Shown: positions 1 to 8,343, counted from the first letter of the stretch. The stretch: DNA of 64,000 nt from an uncultured Marvinbryantia sp. (GCF_905201705.1 NZ_CAJKOX010000006.1:1-64000); one strand, 5' to 3'. Numbers and translations: made by a program. Notes: a model not told the origin generated them from the letters alone.

Positions 1-241
1 TAAGCAATCATGCCATGCTTCGCATGTCATAACGGCTGCTCACTGCGTTCGCACCTTATACTCCGAAATCCAACCGCGCAAGCGCGGTTGCCGCTGCTTG
101 CGCAGCTCAAAGATTTCGTTACATTGGGGTGTTTCACGCTGCTGAATCATGTTAGACTCGAAAAAATGCTGCGCATTTTTCCTCGTTAAGCAATCATGCC
201 ATGCTTCGCATGTCATAACGGCTGCTCACTGCGTTCGCACC
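1..241. repeat. 55-bp direct repeat flanking short hairpins
   Basis: The same 55 bases occur at 1-55 and 187-241, beginning TAAGCAATCATGCC and ending GCGTTCGCACC. Between them lie short palindromes: AACCGCG/CGCGGTT near 69-86, GCTGC/GCAGC near 93-105, and AAAATGC/GCATTTT near 164-180. Each repeat also carries CATGC-TTC-GCATG. No reading frame of any likelihood is present. It sits just downstream of acsB, so it may be a transcribed 3' element. This looks like an intergenic, REP-like repeat cluster. I cannot tell whether it continues left of the window. Confidence 0.75.
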
Positions 242-243
242 CG

Positions 244-264
244 AAAATCGGCGGAGCCGATTTT
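244..264 (-). terminator. hairpin just after acsB, terminator-like
   Basis: A perfect 9-bp stem (AAAATCGGC / GCCGATTTT) with a 3-base loop lies 6 bases past the acsB stop codon. Read on the minus strand the stem ends in four T, so it could be a weak terminator or an mRNA 3'-end stabiliser. It also belongs stylistically to the hairpin cluster at 1-241. Confidence 0.45.
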
Positions 265-270
265 GATTGC

Positions 271-2412
271 TTACATCATCGGTTCCATTGTCAGTGCCGG
301 GTGTCCTTTTTCTTCCAGGAATGCCAGCAGGGTTTCCGGATCTTCTGCCACGGTCTCGTCGCCGATCATGTCGGTGAAGTTGTCGATTCCGTAGAGTTCT
401 TTTGCAGTTGCGTTGAGTCTGTCTTTTACCTGCTCCTTCAGTTCCTTCGGCATCCATACGATACGCTCAATACCGCCCTCTGCCTTCATGAACTTCTTGG
501 AAGCGATAAAGTGCTTACCATGTCCCATGAAGCCCGGTGTCTGAACACCGCCGCCGGTCATGGAAGCGAGCTCTGAGAAGGTCATACCGATCGGAGTCAT
601 GCCCGCATACTCACGGTTTGCGATGCAGACACCGTTGGACAGCGGCTCGATACCGCAGATACACTCGAAGCATCCGCAGCTCGTCATCGGCTTTTCGATG
701 ATGGAGTACAGAGATACATCTTCCAGAGCACCCTGGGAGAACTTGCGCACTGCTTCGTTTACATCCTCGTATTCACCGATTCTTTCATCGATCGGTCTCT
801 CCTTCGTGATAATCTGGCACGGTCCCTGCGGGTCGAGCTCGTTGGTCGCTTTCGCATCCAGCCATGAAACGGCGCCGCAAAGTCCAAGTCTCTCCGGTGT
901 TACCACACATACGTGGCTCGGGGAGAATGCCTGGCACATGATACAGCTGTAGTATACGTCTACGCCCTCGTCTGTCAGTGTGGTCAGACGCTCATCGCGC
1001 TTGTCATATACCGGAGTAGCCAGCTCGTGACGAAGTCTTGTACACTCCGCCGCATCGGTGTAAATCTTCACCTGACATTTGTCAACAACAGCAGCAAATT
1101 CGCTCTTTACCTTAGCGTAAAGCACTTCACCGATATGTTTCAGACGGAAGCCCGCATTATAAGTATCCTTGCTGATACGGATACGGATCATATCACGCTG
1201 TCCGGTATGCATCATACCTTCCACGCAGTTAAGGTAGGAGTGGAATTTACGCTCAAATACGGACTCGAAATCAGCCTGCATCGTCTTACCAGCTACCTCT
1301 ACCACATACGCAATGCTCTGCTTGCTGCCTTCCGGCATTTCGTCAACATCCGGCCCAATGACCTCGATCTTGTGGTCTTCCACTTCGGAAGCATCCTTCG
1401 TCTGTACCAGCTCGAAGCAGTCCACACGGGAGCCGTCGAATTCTACCTGCATATCGCCGCGGCGGATAATTTCGCCCTCGAACGCGGAAGCAAAAGCAAC
1501 CGGAATATCGATATGTGTAATTTTAATCTTAATGTCGCGTGCTTCCAGGGAGGTCGCATTGAACTTGCTGACATCCGGCTGCACGATCAGGCTCTTCGGA
1601 ACCTTGATATTTACTGCCTCTGCGGTTGCCACATCATTGGTAACTACCGGGAAGCCGAGTGCGATAGCGCCTGCGCCGCATGCAACAATAACCGGATCAA
1701 GCGGAGCGAACGCGTTTACAAATGCCGGTACACGCTTCATGGTGTATTCCATCAAACCGGCAGCGTCGCCGCCCTGGATGTTGCCGAAGATCAGTGCTGC
1801 ACGCACTGCAACGGATACTACATGCACAACGCTGGTCACATCCTTGCCAAGCGGGATTACACGCACGTTTGCACCTGTCTTGTAGCCAAGCTCTTCACAC
1901 TGGTCAATAATACCGCCAACCAGCGTAACAAGGATACCCTGTGCCTGATAGGATTTTACCAGATCCACGCCTTCCTGTGCGGTCGGAGCGGAGCCCAGGA
2001 TAACTGCAACGCCCGGGATATCGCCGGTTACAAGCGGAACGCCGAGCTCACGGATAATCGCATCACCCAGATGTCCGTAGCACGGAGCTTCGTAGGGAGC
2101 TGCGCCGTCGATATATTTCAGCGCTTCAATAAACTCCGCGCAGAGCGCCGTAGCAACGCCGGACATAAATACATCGTTCAGACGTTTTTCTCTGGTCATA
2201 AGAGATTTAATTGTTCCAAGAGCAGCCTTCATATCACCGAGGTTCGAAATCTTTGTTCCTGTTACGCCAAAGTAACACGGCAGGCTGTACGCAGTGTCCG
2301 GAAAAGCAACCGCCTTATCCGCACCGTGCTGCGCGATAGCTGCGTCGACAGCGTTTTCTGTCAGTCCATACACAGTATCGTTTCCACTAAATACAACATC
2401 AAATAAAGTCAC
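271..2412 (-). CDS. acsB: acetyl-CoA synthase beta subunit (CODH/ACS complex)
   Basis: AcsB condenses CO, a corrinoid-bound methyl group and CoA into acetyl-CoA, the last step of the Wood-Ljungdahl pathway; the enzyme is cytoplasmic. The protein is 713 residues, near the usual 700-730. A-cluster ligands are visible as C490-x2-C493, C502 and C512, and the Cys-Gly-Cys that binds the distal nickel is at 579-581. A GTG start at 2412 is chosen because GGAGG lies 8 bases upstream; an in-frame ATG at 2427 would have the Shine-Dalgarno inside the gene. It is the last gene of the nickel/CODH operon. The corrinoid protein genes acsC and acsD are not in the window. Confidence 0.97.
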   Translation of the reverse strand: MTLFDVVFSGNDTVYGLTENAVDAAIAQHGADKAVAFPDTAYSLPCYFGVTGTKISNLGDMKAALGTIKSLMTREKRLNDVFMSGVATALCAEFIEALKYIDGAAPYEAPCYGHLGDAIIRELGVPLVTGDIPGVAVILGSAPTAQEGVDLVKSYQAQGILVTLVGGIIDQCEELGYKTGANVRVIPLGKDVTSVVHVVSVAVRAALIFGNIQGGDAAGLMEYTMKRVPAFVNAFAPLDPVIVACGAGAIALGFPVVTNDVATAEAVNIKVPKSLIVQPDVSKFNATSLEARDIKIKITHIDIPVAFASAFEGEIIRRGDMQVEFDGSRVDCFELVQTKDASEVEDHKIEVIGPDVDEMPEGSKQSIAYVVEVAGKTMQADFESVFERKFHSYLNCVEGMMHTGQRDMIRIRISKDTYNAGFRLKHIGEVLYAKVKSEFAAVVDKCQVKIYTDAAECTRLRHELATPVYDKRDERLTTLTDEGVDVYYSCIMCQAFSPSHVCVVTPERLGLCGAVSWLDAKATNELDPQGPCQIITKERPIDERIGEYEDVNEAVRKFSQGALEDVSLYSIIEKPMTSCGCFECICGIEPLSNGVCIANREYAGMTPIGMTFSELASMTGGGVQTPGFMGHGKHFIASKKFMKAEGGIERIVWMPKELKEQVKDRLNATAKELYGIDNFTDMIGDETVAEDPETLLAFLEEKGHPALTMEPMM

Positions 2413-2450
2413 CGTAATTTCCTCCATTCATTGTTTCACTTAAAGAATCC

Positions 2451-3143
2451 TTATATTGTGAGCGCCTCGCGCTTTTTCTCAATATCCGCGATAATCGCAT
2501 CTCCCAGTTCGTCAAGATTACAGGACACCGTATGCTTTGCCTGCGGACCGTCCTTCAGCCCGCTCGCAGCAATCACATCTGCAAGCTCACCCTCATACGG
2601 CATAATGCCGATAAAGGTATCCACGCCAAGACCGGTAAACGTATTTCCAAGCTCCACTGCCTGCGCAGATACACCCGCCGCATCGCAGCCGGCAATCGGC
2701 AGAGCCGCTACCTCCAGCCCGGAATCCGCGGAGAGCGCCTGCGCTATCGTTACCACATTGCCGATGTTTTCCAGACCGCCGAGCGGGAGCACCGGCGGGA
2801 TTTCCGCAAGCTCACAAACTCTTCTCAGACCTGCGCCGCAGAAGCTTTTCGCCTCCGGATTCAGAAGCCCTGCTTCCTGCGCTACCTCCACCGGGTATCC
2901 GATTGCAAGCAGAACAATATCGTTTGCCAGCAGCTTTTTCATAAGCGATGCATATTCCTGTTTGTCGCGCACCTCTGAGCCGTCGCAACCAAGCATCACA
3001 ACCGCTCCGCGCAGCACGCCGGAGGTCACGCATTCCAGCAGCGGTCTGGTGGAGCCTGCTTCGTCCACGTTTCCGTTGCATACGCCGTCAAGCGCTTTGA
3101 TAATGTCCTCAACACCCAACTTCGGCAATTCCATATTACCCAT
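2451..3143 (-). CDS. orphan CooS C-terminal-domain paralogue
   Basis: This 230-residue protein aligns along its whole length with residues about 403-631 of the CooS encoded at 3987-5882. Shared blocks include SGVxRGAV, LMKKLxANDI, CGAGLxRVCEL and IPPVL. It has no counterpart of the N-terminal B/D-cluster domain or of the middle domain with His260, Cys296 and Cys334. Of the three C-cluster cysteines in this half, Cys452 is kept (LGCDG), Cys482 is Tyr (AIGYPVE) and Cys523 is Leu (LGGLEN). It should not assemble a normal C-cluster. The ATG at 3143 follows AGAGGCGG, so it looks translated rather than dead. It lies between cooC and acsB. Its function is unknown; a scaffold, decoy or assembly factor for CODH/ACS is inference. 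Confidence 0.85.
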   Translation of the reverse strand: MGNMELPKLGVEDIIKALDGVCNGNVDEAGSTRPLLECVTSGVLRGAVVMLGCDGSEVRDKQEYASLMKKLLANDIVLLAIGYPVEVAQEAGLLNPEAKSFCGAGLRRVCELAEIPPVLPLGGLENIGNVVTIAQALSADSGLEVAALPIAGCDAAGVSAQAVELGNTFTGLGVDTFIGIMPYEGELADVIAASGLKDGPQAKHTVSCNLDELGDAIIADIEKKREALTI

Positions 3144-3185
3144 TTTATCCGCCTCTCTTCTTATAAAAAAATTTATCAACAATAG

Positions 3186-3959
3186 CTATTCTGCCTGTGT
3201 TCTGTCGATAATCTCCTTGATTTTACGGATTTCCTCAACAGCGGCTTTGCTATAGTCAAACGGTGAAGAACCATTGCGGTCTGCATCAATGATATCTGAA
3301 CTGTAATGAACAAATCCCAGCAGATCCGCTTCCGGAATTTTTGCGCGGATAAACGCTTCATCCTTTTCATCCCGCACCTTGTTTGCGACTACCCGTACCT
3401 GCTTTACCCCAAGCTCTGTCGCAAGGCGTTTCACATTGGTATAGGTCTGGATGCTCCTGGCGCCCGGTTCGATGACAACGACAAACTGATCCATGCCAGA
3501 TGTCGTGCCGCGTCCGAGATGCTCAAGTCCTGCCTCCATATCCAGGATCACAACGTCCTCCCTGTGGAGCACAAGGTTGTTGATGATGCGTTTCAGCATG
3601 ACATGCTCCGGGCACACACAGCCGCTTCCGGCTGTATCCACGGTGCCGAGTACGAGCAGCTTCACACCGTTACACATTCTTCCATAGGTATCGGGGATAT
3701 CGCTTACCTTCGGATTGATGCGGTAAAAGGTATTGTCGGCATTTGCCCCGGTGCGCTCCTCGATGAGCTTACGCATTTTGGTAATCGGAACGATCTTCTC
3801 CAGCTCCTCCTCGGAGAAGCCGAGCGCAAGCCCCAGATTTGCGTCCGGGTCCACATCCGCCGCCAGTACAGGTCTGCCCTCTTCCGCGTAAAGCCTCGCG
3901 AGAGTAGCGGCGAACGTCGTTTTGCCGACGCCGCCTTTACCGGTCACTGCAATTTTCAT
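3186..3959 (-). CDS. cooC: CooC-type nickel insertion ATPase (copy 2)
   Basis: This 257-residue MinD/ParA-type ATPase is of the CooC family, which uses ATP to help nickel enter CODH and ACS. The deviant Walker A motif GKGGVGKTTF is at residues 8-17, and a Cys-Val-Cys pair (GSGCVCPEH), the CooC dimer-interface nickel site, is present. ILDMEAGLEHLGRG is the usual CooC switch region. The start follows AAGGTGG. It lies between cooS and the CooS-like fragment, and a second cooC lies upstream of cooS. One copy may serve CooS and the other AcsB (AcsF-like); that split is inference. Confidence 0.92.
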   Translation of the reverse strand: MKIAVTGKGGVGKTTFAATLARLYAEEGRPVLAADVDPDANLGLALGFSEEELEKIVPITKMRKLIEERTGANADNTFYRINPKVSDIPDTYGRMCNGVKLLVLGTVDTAGSGCVCPEHVMLKRIINNLVLHREDVVILDMEAGLEHLGRGTTSGMDQFVVVIEPGARSIQTYTNVKRLATELGVKQVRVVANKVRDEKDEAFIRAKIPEADLLGFVHYSSDIIDADRNGSSPFDYSKAAVEEIRKIKEIIDRTQAE

Positions 3960-3986
3960 AGTGTCTCATCCACCTTATGTATGATT

Positions 3987-5882
3987 TTAGATGCCGATTG
4001 CCGTACGTTTTTCTTCGATTCTCTCAATCATCAGATCAACCAGCTTTTCGATATCGGTCTCTACTGTATAAGCAGCCTCTACCCAATCTCTCACGCCCTC
4101 TGTAAGCAGCTTGCTTACCTGATCAGATCCGGATACATACGGATCTACGCCAAGGAAGGTGTCGATACCGGTTGCAACTACATAGTTTCCGATGGAAACT
4201 GCCTTCTCGGACATCCACTCCGGTGCGCATCCCACTACCGGAAGCTGGGAAATGTTCAGTCCGGAATCTTTTGCAAGCTCTGCTACCAGGATCATCATAC
4301 GGCTGATGTCCACGCAGGAGCCCATGTGAAGCACCGGCGGAATATCAGCCAGTTCACAGACTCTCTTCAGACCTGCGCCGCAGAGATTCTTCGCTTCCTT
4401 ATCCATCAGACCAGCCTTTGCAGCAGCCTGTGCGGAACATCCGGAAGCTACCACGATGATGTCGTTTGCGATCAGTTTCTTCATCAGCTCAATATGCGCA
4501 TAGTCCGGACGGATCTTCGGGTTGTTGCAGCCAACCATTGCAACTGCACCGCGGATAACGCCGGAAGTGATGCACTCGATGAGCGGCTTTGTGGTGCCTG
4601 TTACGTCTACCTGGGAGTTGGTAACGCCGTCCAGCGTCTTTACGATTGCTTCTACAGAGTAGCCAACGGTAGCCTTCTGTTTCATATCCGGGATGTATAC
4701 AAGATCCGGATTTCTGTTTTCAAAGTTGTCGATCGCCATCTTTACAATCGCTTTTGCATTCTCATCTGCAGTCTCCGCGTCGAAACGGATAAACTCAGAA
4801 TCCGGCATCTGCGCAATCGGAGAGGTCGTCACAAATTTGGTGTGGAAGCATTTGCTAAGCGGGCCAAGTGCCGGGAAGATACACTGTACGTCTACGACGA
4901 TTGCTTCACATGCACCGGTCAGCACTACATTCTCCTGCTGGAGGAAGTTTCCTGCCATCGGGATCCCGCGGCGCATTGCCACTTCGTTTGAGGTACAGCA
5001 GACACCGGAAACCGTGATGCCCTTTGCGCCCTTGCTCTTTGCGTAAGCGATCATTTCCGGATCATCCGCATATTCGCAGATCATCTCGGACAGGGACGGA
5101 TCATGTCCGTGTACAACGATATTTACATTGTCCTTGTTCATAACGCCAAGGTTTGCCTCGGTATCAACCGGCTTCGGCGTTCCGAAAAGCACGTCCGAGA
5201 ACTCGGTGCCAGCCATGGAACCGCCCCATCCATCAGACAGACCGGAACGCAGGGACTGACGGATCAGCGCCTCCGGTTTGGAGGAACATCCCATATGTGT
5301 CATATGTAAGGAGCAGGATACTTCGCGGTCGATCGCGCGCGGAGCAATCTCCTCTCTCTCCCAGATATCCTGGGTGTGCTGCGGAGCTCTCTTCAGGAAA
5401 TTCTGAGTTCCGAATACCTTTCCGTATTCGCTCAGACCAAGGTATGCGACCTCATGCGCAAGATCGTAGATGTCCTTTCCTTCGGTCTCCACGCCCCATT
5501 CCTTTGCGATGCGGATCAGCTTCTCCGGATCCTTTACCTTGTACGGTCCTTCCGGTTTTGCATGATACAATGTCTTGCAGATCTCACGGCCGTGATCGGA
5601 GTGCGTAGCGGAACCGCCCGCCGTGAATTTCAGATAGTTGCGTGCCACGATGCCGTGAGCGTCGCATCCGCAGATTCCTTTCGGCGCTTTCGGGGTGATA
5701 CGGCATGGGCCCATGGAACAAATCTTACAGCAGATACCGGTCTCACCGAACTTACAGTGCGGCGTCTGATTCTTTACACGGTACTGCCATCCGTCTGCGC
5801 CTACTTTTTTGCCGGTTTCCAGCAATCGGTTTGTAGCCGCTTCCATTTCTTCAACTGTTGTCAACTTAAAGTCTCCCATCAT
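3987..5882 (-). CDS. cooS: anaerobic Ni carbon monoxide dehydrogenase catalytic subunit
   Basis: CooS/AcsA interconverts CO2 and CO at a Ni-Fe-S C-cluster and supplies CO to AcsB. It is 631 residues, full length. N-terminal cysteines C43, C51, C52, C55, C60 and the CGCDAHG stretch give the D and B Fe-S clusters. C-cluster ligands appear as HGHDP (His258/260), VCC (296), VDVQC (334), GCNNP (452), SGCSA (482) and GSCVD (523). Two adjacent ATGs, at 5882 and 5879, follow AAGGAGG; the second has the better spacing (6 bases). It is flanked on both sides by cooC genes. Whether it forms a complex with AcsB or acts alone cannot be seen, but the shared operon favours a CODH/ACS complex. Confidence 0.97.
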   Translation of the reverse strand: MMGDFKLTTVEEMEAATNRLLETGKKVGADGWQYRVKNQTPHCKFGETGICCKICSMGPCRITPKAPKGICGCDAHGIVARNYLKFTAGGSATHSDHGREICKTLYHAKPEGPYKVKDPEKLIRIAKEWGVETEGKDIYDLAHEVAYLGLSEYGKVFGTQNFLKRAPQHTQDIWEREEIAPRAIDREVSCSLHMTHMGCSSKPEALIRQSLRSGLSDGWGGSMAGTEFSDVLFGTPKPVDTEANLGVMNKDNVNIVVHGHDPSLSEMICEYADDPEMIAYAKSKGAKGITVSGVCCTSNEVAMRRGIPMAGNFLQQENVVLTGACEAIVVDVQCIFPALGPLSKCFHTKFVTTSPIAQMPDSEFIRFDAETADENAKAIVKMAIDNFENRNPDLVYIPDMKQKATVGYSVEAIVKTLDGVTNSQVDVTGTTKPLIECITSGVIRGAVAMVGCNNPKIRPDYAHIELMKKLIANDIIVVASGCSAQAAAKAGLMDKEAKNLCGAGLKRVCELADIPPVLHMGSCVDISRMMILVAELAKDSGLNISQLPVVGCAPEWMSEKAVSIGNYVVATGIDTFLGVDPYVSGSDQVSKLLTEGVRDWVEAAYTVETDIEKLVDLMIERIEEKRTAIGI

Positions 5883-5907
5883 AATCCTCCTTGACTGGGT
5901 TATAATA

Positions 5908-6678
5908 TTAAATCTTTAATTTATCTATGATACTGTGCAGTGCCTGCTTCACCGGAGAGGTTTCCGGCAGATCTATCATCGGCTTTCCGGCACAGTCATA
6001 TTCGTAAACCTCGGCGTCCTGCGGCACGACCCCAAGCAGGTTGAGCCCCTGCTTTTCGATTTCTTCCATAGTGCCCTCATTCAGCCTGCCTTCCGGAGCA
6101 CGGTTGACGATCAATCCCATCGTTTCCGGTTTCAGACCGAGCTCTTTTGTGAGCTGCGCGATCCGTCCGACCGCCTGCACGCCGCGCCGTGAGCAGTCGC
6201 TCACCAGCAGGATCATATCCACCTTCGGCAGAATGCCGCGGCTGATATGCTCCATGCCCGCCTCGTTGTCCACGACAACATAGGGGTAATTTGGCGCCAG
6301 CTTCTGAAGCTGCGCCTGCAGAAGTCCGTTTACAAAACAGTAACAGCCCGCTCCCTGCGAACGCCCCATCACCAGCATATCGTAATCATCTTCCTCCGCC
6401 AGACAGCGATTGAACATAAATTCCATATAATCCGCTTTCGTCATGCCCACCGGAATCTGTGAATTTCCGGAAGCCTCCGCTTTGGACATTTCCTCGCGGA
6501 TATCTCCAAGCGTCATCTCGACATCTATGCCGAGGACTTCATTCAGATTTGAGTTTGCGTCTGCATCCACTGCCAGCACCGGGCGCTTGCCCTGCTCGCA
6601 GAGGTACTGGATCAGCAGACCGCACAATGTGGTTTTTCCGACGCCGCCTTTGCCGGCGACTGCTATCGTAAATGACAT
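5908..6678 (-). CDS. cooC: CooC-type nickel insertion ATPase (copy 1)
   Basis: A 256-residue P-loop ATPase of the CooC family, immediately upstream of cooS. GKGGVGKTTLCG is near the N-terminus, and the paired cysteines of the CooC nickel site appear as GAGCYCF. VVDNEAGMEHISRG is the switch region. The ATG at 6678 is preferred because AAGGAGC lies 9 bases upstream; a longer frame starting at 6705 has no ribosome binding site. It differs clearly in sequence from copy 2 at 3186-3959, so the two are diverged paralogues rather than a recent duplication. Confidence 0.92.
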   Translation of the reverse strand: MSFTIAVAGKGGVGKTTLCGLLIQYLCEQGKRPVLAVDADANSNLNEVLGIDVEMTLGDIREEMSKAEASGNSQIPVGMTKADYMEFMFNRCLAEEDDYDMLVMGRSQGAGCYCFVNGLLQAQLQKLAPNYPYVVVDNEAGMEHISRGILPKVDMILLVSDCSRRGVQAVGRIAQLTKELGLKPETMGLIVNRAPEGRLNEGTMEEIEKQGLNLLGVVPQDAEVYEYDCAGKPMIDLPETSPVKQALHSIIDKLKI

Positions 6679-6724
6679 AAAATCGCGCTCCTTATGATTT
6701 ATCACTTTTTAAGATGCGGGCGGC

Positions 6725-6907
6725 TCAGCAGTTAATCTCAACCCTGCCGCCGGTGAGATCCGCCGACGCTATGGTTCCCTCGACCGTCTTCTGCTCACCC
6801 ATCACATCTGTCAGAGTGATAAGATTTCCGTTTACTGTAATTTTGCTGACGTATTCCAGGAGAACACAGTCAGGCTGATTCTTTTTTACAACCGTGGAAA
6901 GGCACAT
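6725..6907 (-). CDS. cooT: CooT family nickel-binding protein
   Basis: A 60-residue protein opening MCLSTV, the signature of CooT proteins, in which Cys2 binds nickel at the dimer interface. The rest is a small beta-rich SH3-like fold, judged from alternating hydrophobics and family length. The ATG at 6907 lies 8 bases after GGAGG; a GTG 9 bases further upstream overlaps that Shine-Dalgarno and is rejected. It sits between the His-rich gene and cooC, the expected place for a CODH nickel chaperone. Confidence 0.88.
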   Translation of the reverse strand: MCLSTVVKKNQPDCVLLEYVSKITVNGNLITLTDVMGEQKTVEGTIASADLTGGRVEINC

Positions 6908-6921
6908 GTTATTCACCTCCG

Positions 6922-7377
6922 TTATGCTTCCTTTACCAGAGATAACGCGAGACCAAGGTAGAGATTTCCTTTCTGGAACTCGTCTACTGCCTTACGGATC
7001 TGCTCCGCCGCTTTTTCGTGACCTTCCTTCGTCAGCTTGTCCGCCATCTGGTCGAGTTCTGCGGCATGATGCGTGTTGTGATCCAGCATATACTGCAGAA
7101 GCGCCGCGGTTTTGTCTGCCGGCGATGCTTCGCTGCTCTGGCATCCATGGCAATGTCCCCCGTCTCCGTGGCTGTGGCAGTTTCCCCCGCTGCCCTCAGA
7201 CGGGCAGTGATCTTCGTGATGATGACAGTGCGCATCATCATGGCTGTGGTTATGATTTTCCTCAGCGCCATGCTCGTGATCGTGTGGATGGGTATGCTCG
7301 TACGTGTGCGTATGAGCGTGTTCATGCGTATGTGTATGCGCACAGACATTTCCATTTTCATCCGTTACAATATGCAC
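6922..7377 (-). CDS. His/Cys-rich putative nickel-storage or chaperone protein
   Basis: First gene of the CODH operon, 151 residues. Residues 1-80 contain 24 His and 6 Cys, in runs such as HTHTHEHAHTHT and CHHHEDHC. Residues about 85-151 look helical (KTAALLQYMLDHNTHH, AAEQIRKAVDEFQKG). The start is a GTG at 7377, 8 bases after AAAGGAGG; upstream in-frame ATGs lack a binding site. It resembles CooJ or HypB-type metal-binding tails in composition, but the order (His-rich N-terminus, helical C-terminus) is not that of CooJ. Nickel storage for CooS/AcsB loading is inferred from context. Confidence 0.8.
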   Translation of the reverse strand: MHIVTDENGNVCAHTHTHEHAHTHTYEHTHPHDHEHGAEENHNHSHDDAHCHHHEDHCPSEGSGGNCHSHGDGGHCHGCQSSEASPADKTAALLQYMLDHNTHHAAELDQMADKLTKEGHEKAAEQIRKAVDEFQKGNLYLGLALSLVKEA

Positions 7378-7450
7378 TTCTTCAGCCTCCTTTCCGCATG
7401 ATATTGTTAAATTTTTGACAGGGATTACTGCACATCCCCTACTATGGGAT

Positions 7451-7479
7451 AGTATAGCACATAAAAAGTGAAATCTCAA
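7451..7479 (-). promoter_or_regulatory. sigma-A-type promoter of the CODH/ACS operon
   Basis: On the minus strand, TTGAGA (7479-7474) and TATACT (7456-7451) are separated by 17 bases. The start would lie about 65 bases before the GTG of the His-rich gene. No other strong promoter is seen before acsB, and gaps within the cluster are under 45 bases, so a seven-gene transcript is likely. Confidence 0.75.
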
Positions 7480-7505
7480 CAAAGAAATTGTACTTTAAGA
7501 AATAC

Positions 7506-7546
7506 AAAAAGACGAAATCACCAAGCGGCAATTCCGTCTTTTTTCC
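7506..7546 (-). terminator. bidirectional terminator after the ABC transporter genes
   Basis: The inverted repeat AAGACGAAAT / ATTCCGTCTT (7509-7518 and 7531-7540, one mismatch) has A-rich and T-rich flanks, giving a U-run in both directions. It immediately follows the stop codon of the ATPase gene and lies upstream of the CODH operon promoter. Confidence 0.75.
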
Positions 7547-7548
7547 GT

Positions 7549-8343
7549 TTATGCAAGCATCATACGGTCGTTTGCAAATTCGCCGCCGCTCGCCTGTTCA
7601 AATTTCTGAAGAAGGTCAGAAACCTTCAGATTTTTCTTTTCCTCGCCGGATACATCGTAGATGATCCTGCCCTCGTGCATCATGATCAGACGGTTGCCGT
7701 GCGCGATGGCGTCCTTCATGTTGTGCGTGATCATAATAGCGGTCAGATTATCGCGGGCAATGATCTTGTCCGTCGCTTCCAGCACCTTTGCCGCCGTCTT
7801 CGGGTCGAGCGCCGCCGTGTGCTCGTCGAGAAGAAGAAGCTTCGGCTTTTTCAGTGTCGCCATCAGAAGCGTCAGCGCCTGGCGCTGTCCGCCCGACAAA
7901 AGCCCTACCTTTGCAGTCAGGCGATCCTCCAGACCGAGATCTAAAATCTTCAGCTTCTCCTTGTAGCGCTCCCGCTCCGCCGCATTGATGCCGCTTTTTA
8001 AGGTCCGCCGCAGCCCGCGCCGGGATGCAAGCGCCAGATTTTCCTCAATCTGCATACTTGCCGCAGTTCCCGTCATCGGGTCCTGGAACACACGTCCGAG
8101 GTACTTTGCACGCTTATATTCCGGAAGGCGCGTCACGTTCACGCCGTCGATGATGATCTCTCCCTCATCCACCGGCCAGACGCCGGCGATCGCGTTCAGC
8201 GTGGTCGATTTCCCGGCGCCGTTTCCGCCGATGACCGTCACAAAATCCCCCTCGTTCAGCGTAAGATCGACGCCGCAGAGCGCCTTTTTTTCGTTCACCG
8301 TTCCCGGATTGAAGGTCTTTTTAATTCCAATCAGTTTAAGCAC
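7549..8343 (-). CDS. ABC transporter ATP-binding protein
   Basis: A 264-residue ATPase subunit of an importer. Walker A is GGNGAGKSTT, the signature is LLSGGQRQAL and Walker B is LLLLDEHTAAL with the H-loop MITHNM. The start is set at the GTG at 8343, 8 bases after GGAGG; a GTG three codons earlier overlaps that site. It overlaps the permease stop by 8 bases, so translation is coupled. The Asp-Glu-His after Walker B fits the ATPases that pair with BPD_transp_2 permeases and PF04392-type binding proteins. The substrate is not readable; tryptophan or another amino-acid-like compound is a guess from family relatives. Confidence 0.9.
   Translation of the reverse strand: MLKLIGIKKTFNPGTVNEKKALCGVDLTLNEGDFVTVIGGNGAGKSTTLNAIAGVWPVDEGEIIIDGVNVTRLPEYKRAKYLGRVFQDPMTGTAASMQIEENLALASRRGLRRTLKSGINAAERERYKEKLKILDLGLEDRLTAKVGLLSGGQRQALTLLMATLKKPKLLLLDEHTAALDPKTAAKVLEATDKIIARDNLTAIMITHNMKDAIAHGNRLIMMHEGRIIYDVSGEEKKNLKVSDLLQKFEQASGGEFANDRMMLA

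Noticed and set aside
1..241. Possible CRISPR array
   Set aside because: Only two copies of a 55-bp unit are seen, with a single 131-base gap and no cas gene. The palindromes differ from one another.
913..2406. Long open frame on the plus strand opposite acsB
   Set aside because: It is antisense to a clearly conserved gene, lacks a ribosome site and has no family-like motif. Similar mirror frames lie opposite cooS (3306-4991) and ackA (35156-36415) and were left out for the same reason.
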